This document shows, in pieces, positions 4,983 through 5,144 of a DNA stretch of 5,144 nt. The DNA is taken from assembly GCA_028278465.1 (NCBI GenBank), contig JANQEF010000300.1, positions 1 through 5,144 of the forward strand, written 5' to 3'. This DNA is from Dehalococcoidia bacterium (GTDB lineage: Bacteria > Chloroflexota > Dehalococcoidia > Lucifugimonadales > Lucifugimonadaceae). A program made the translations under genes and the position numbers. Numbering within the stretch: position 1 is the first letter of the stretch; each line of letters begins with the position of its first letter. The notes under the pieces were generated by a model. That model saw nothing but the letters and a program-made list of their open reading frames with translations. It had not been told where the DNA came from and searched no databases.

Positions 4983-5144
4983 AGCGAATATACGCTCCGC
5001 ATGACCTCTGTTGGGGAGGTGATGCCCTTCTGCACCTTCTCGTTACCGTCCTCACGCATCGAACGGAACCCGCTCGCACGGGCCGTCTCCAGCAGCTTGG
5101 CGTTGTCGGTCTCGACGAGGATCTGCTGACGGAACTCCTCGCTC
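4979..5144 (-). CDS. gspE: GspE/PilB-type assembly ATPase, C-terminal end (5' part outside window)
   Basis: Only the last 54 codons are inside the window; the gene starts beyond the right edge. The visible peptide runs from SEEFRQQIL to VMRSVYSL and stops with TGA at 4981-4979. It matches the conserved C-terminal tail of secretion/pilus ATPases: an alpha-helical stretch (ETDNAKLLETARASGF), then the R-S-M-R-E-D-G block, then the K-G-I-T-S-P-T-E-V-M-R ending, equivalent to the family pattern 'tL..DG..kv..GiT..eEv.r'. Known family members are cytoplasmic hexameric ATPases that power pilin polymerisation by acting on the GspF/PilC platform. The stop overlaps the gspF start as ATGA, so the two are probably translationally coupled. 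Walker motifs lie outside the window, so extension (GspE/PilB) rather than another ATPase of the superfamily is inferred from the gspF neighbour. Confidence 0.9.
   Translation of the reverse strand, partial: SEEFRQQILVETDNAKLLETARASGFRSMREDGNEKVQKGITSPTEVMRSVYSL

Overview
The window is about 60% G+C by eye, and all its genes lie on the minus strand. It holds part of one type IV filament locus (type II secretion or type IV pilus class). Read in the direction of transcription, from high to low coordinates, it contains the C-terminal end of a GspE/PilB assembly ATPase, a complete GspF/PilC inner-membrane platform protein, a 730-base gene-free stretch with repeats, three class III prepilin-like proteins (PilV/GspI-like, PilW/GspJ-like and an unusual large PilX/GspK-position protein), a PilO/GspM-like inner-membrane protein, and the first 22 codons of another gene.

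The organism is not certain. High G+C, compact coupled genes, and short dispersed-looking repeats of the TTCGTCCTGAGCG type with palindromic relatives recall environmental Chloroflexota genomes, for example Dehalococcoidia or SAR202-like bacteria. That is an impression from memory, not a database result.

Layout. The gspE end (4979-5144) overlaps the gspF start by ATGA. gspF ends at 3822. Positions 3092-3821 then hold two diverged direct copies of a ~160-bp element with imperfect terminal inverted repeats, a perfect 10-bp-stem hairpin between them, and a second palindrome just after gspF. No gene or pilin remnant is visible there. The downstream genes are tight: pilV-like to pilW-like has a 5-nt gap, pilW-like to the 451-aa gene overlaps as TAATG, that gene to pilO-like has an 8-nt gap, and pilO-like to the last partial gene overlaps as TGATG.

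How the genes work together (inference from family knowledge). The ATPase and GspF/PilC would drive polymerisation of pilins. The PilV/PilW/PilX-position minor pilins would form the initiating tip complex. The PilO-like protein would belong to the inner-membrane alignment complex. The order E-F-(gap)-I-J-K-(no L)-M parallels the classical gsp order, with the repeat-filled gap where the major pseudopilins G/H would normally sit. The most distinctive gene is at 820-2175: a prepilin-like N-terminus fused to two tandem, mutually similar DUF11-like/Ig-like beta domains, which suggests a tip adhesin or stalk-like minor pilin.
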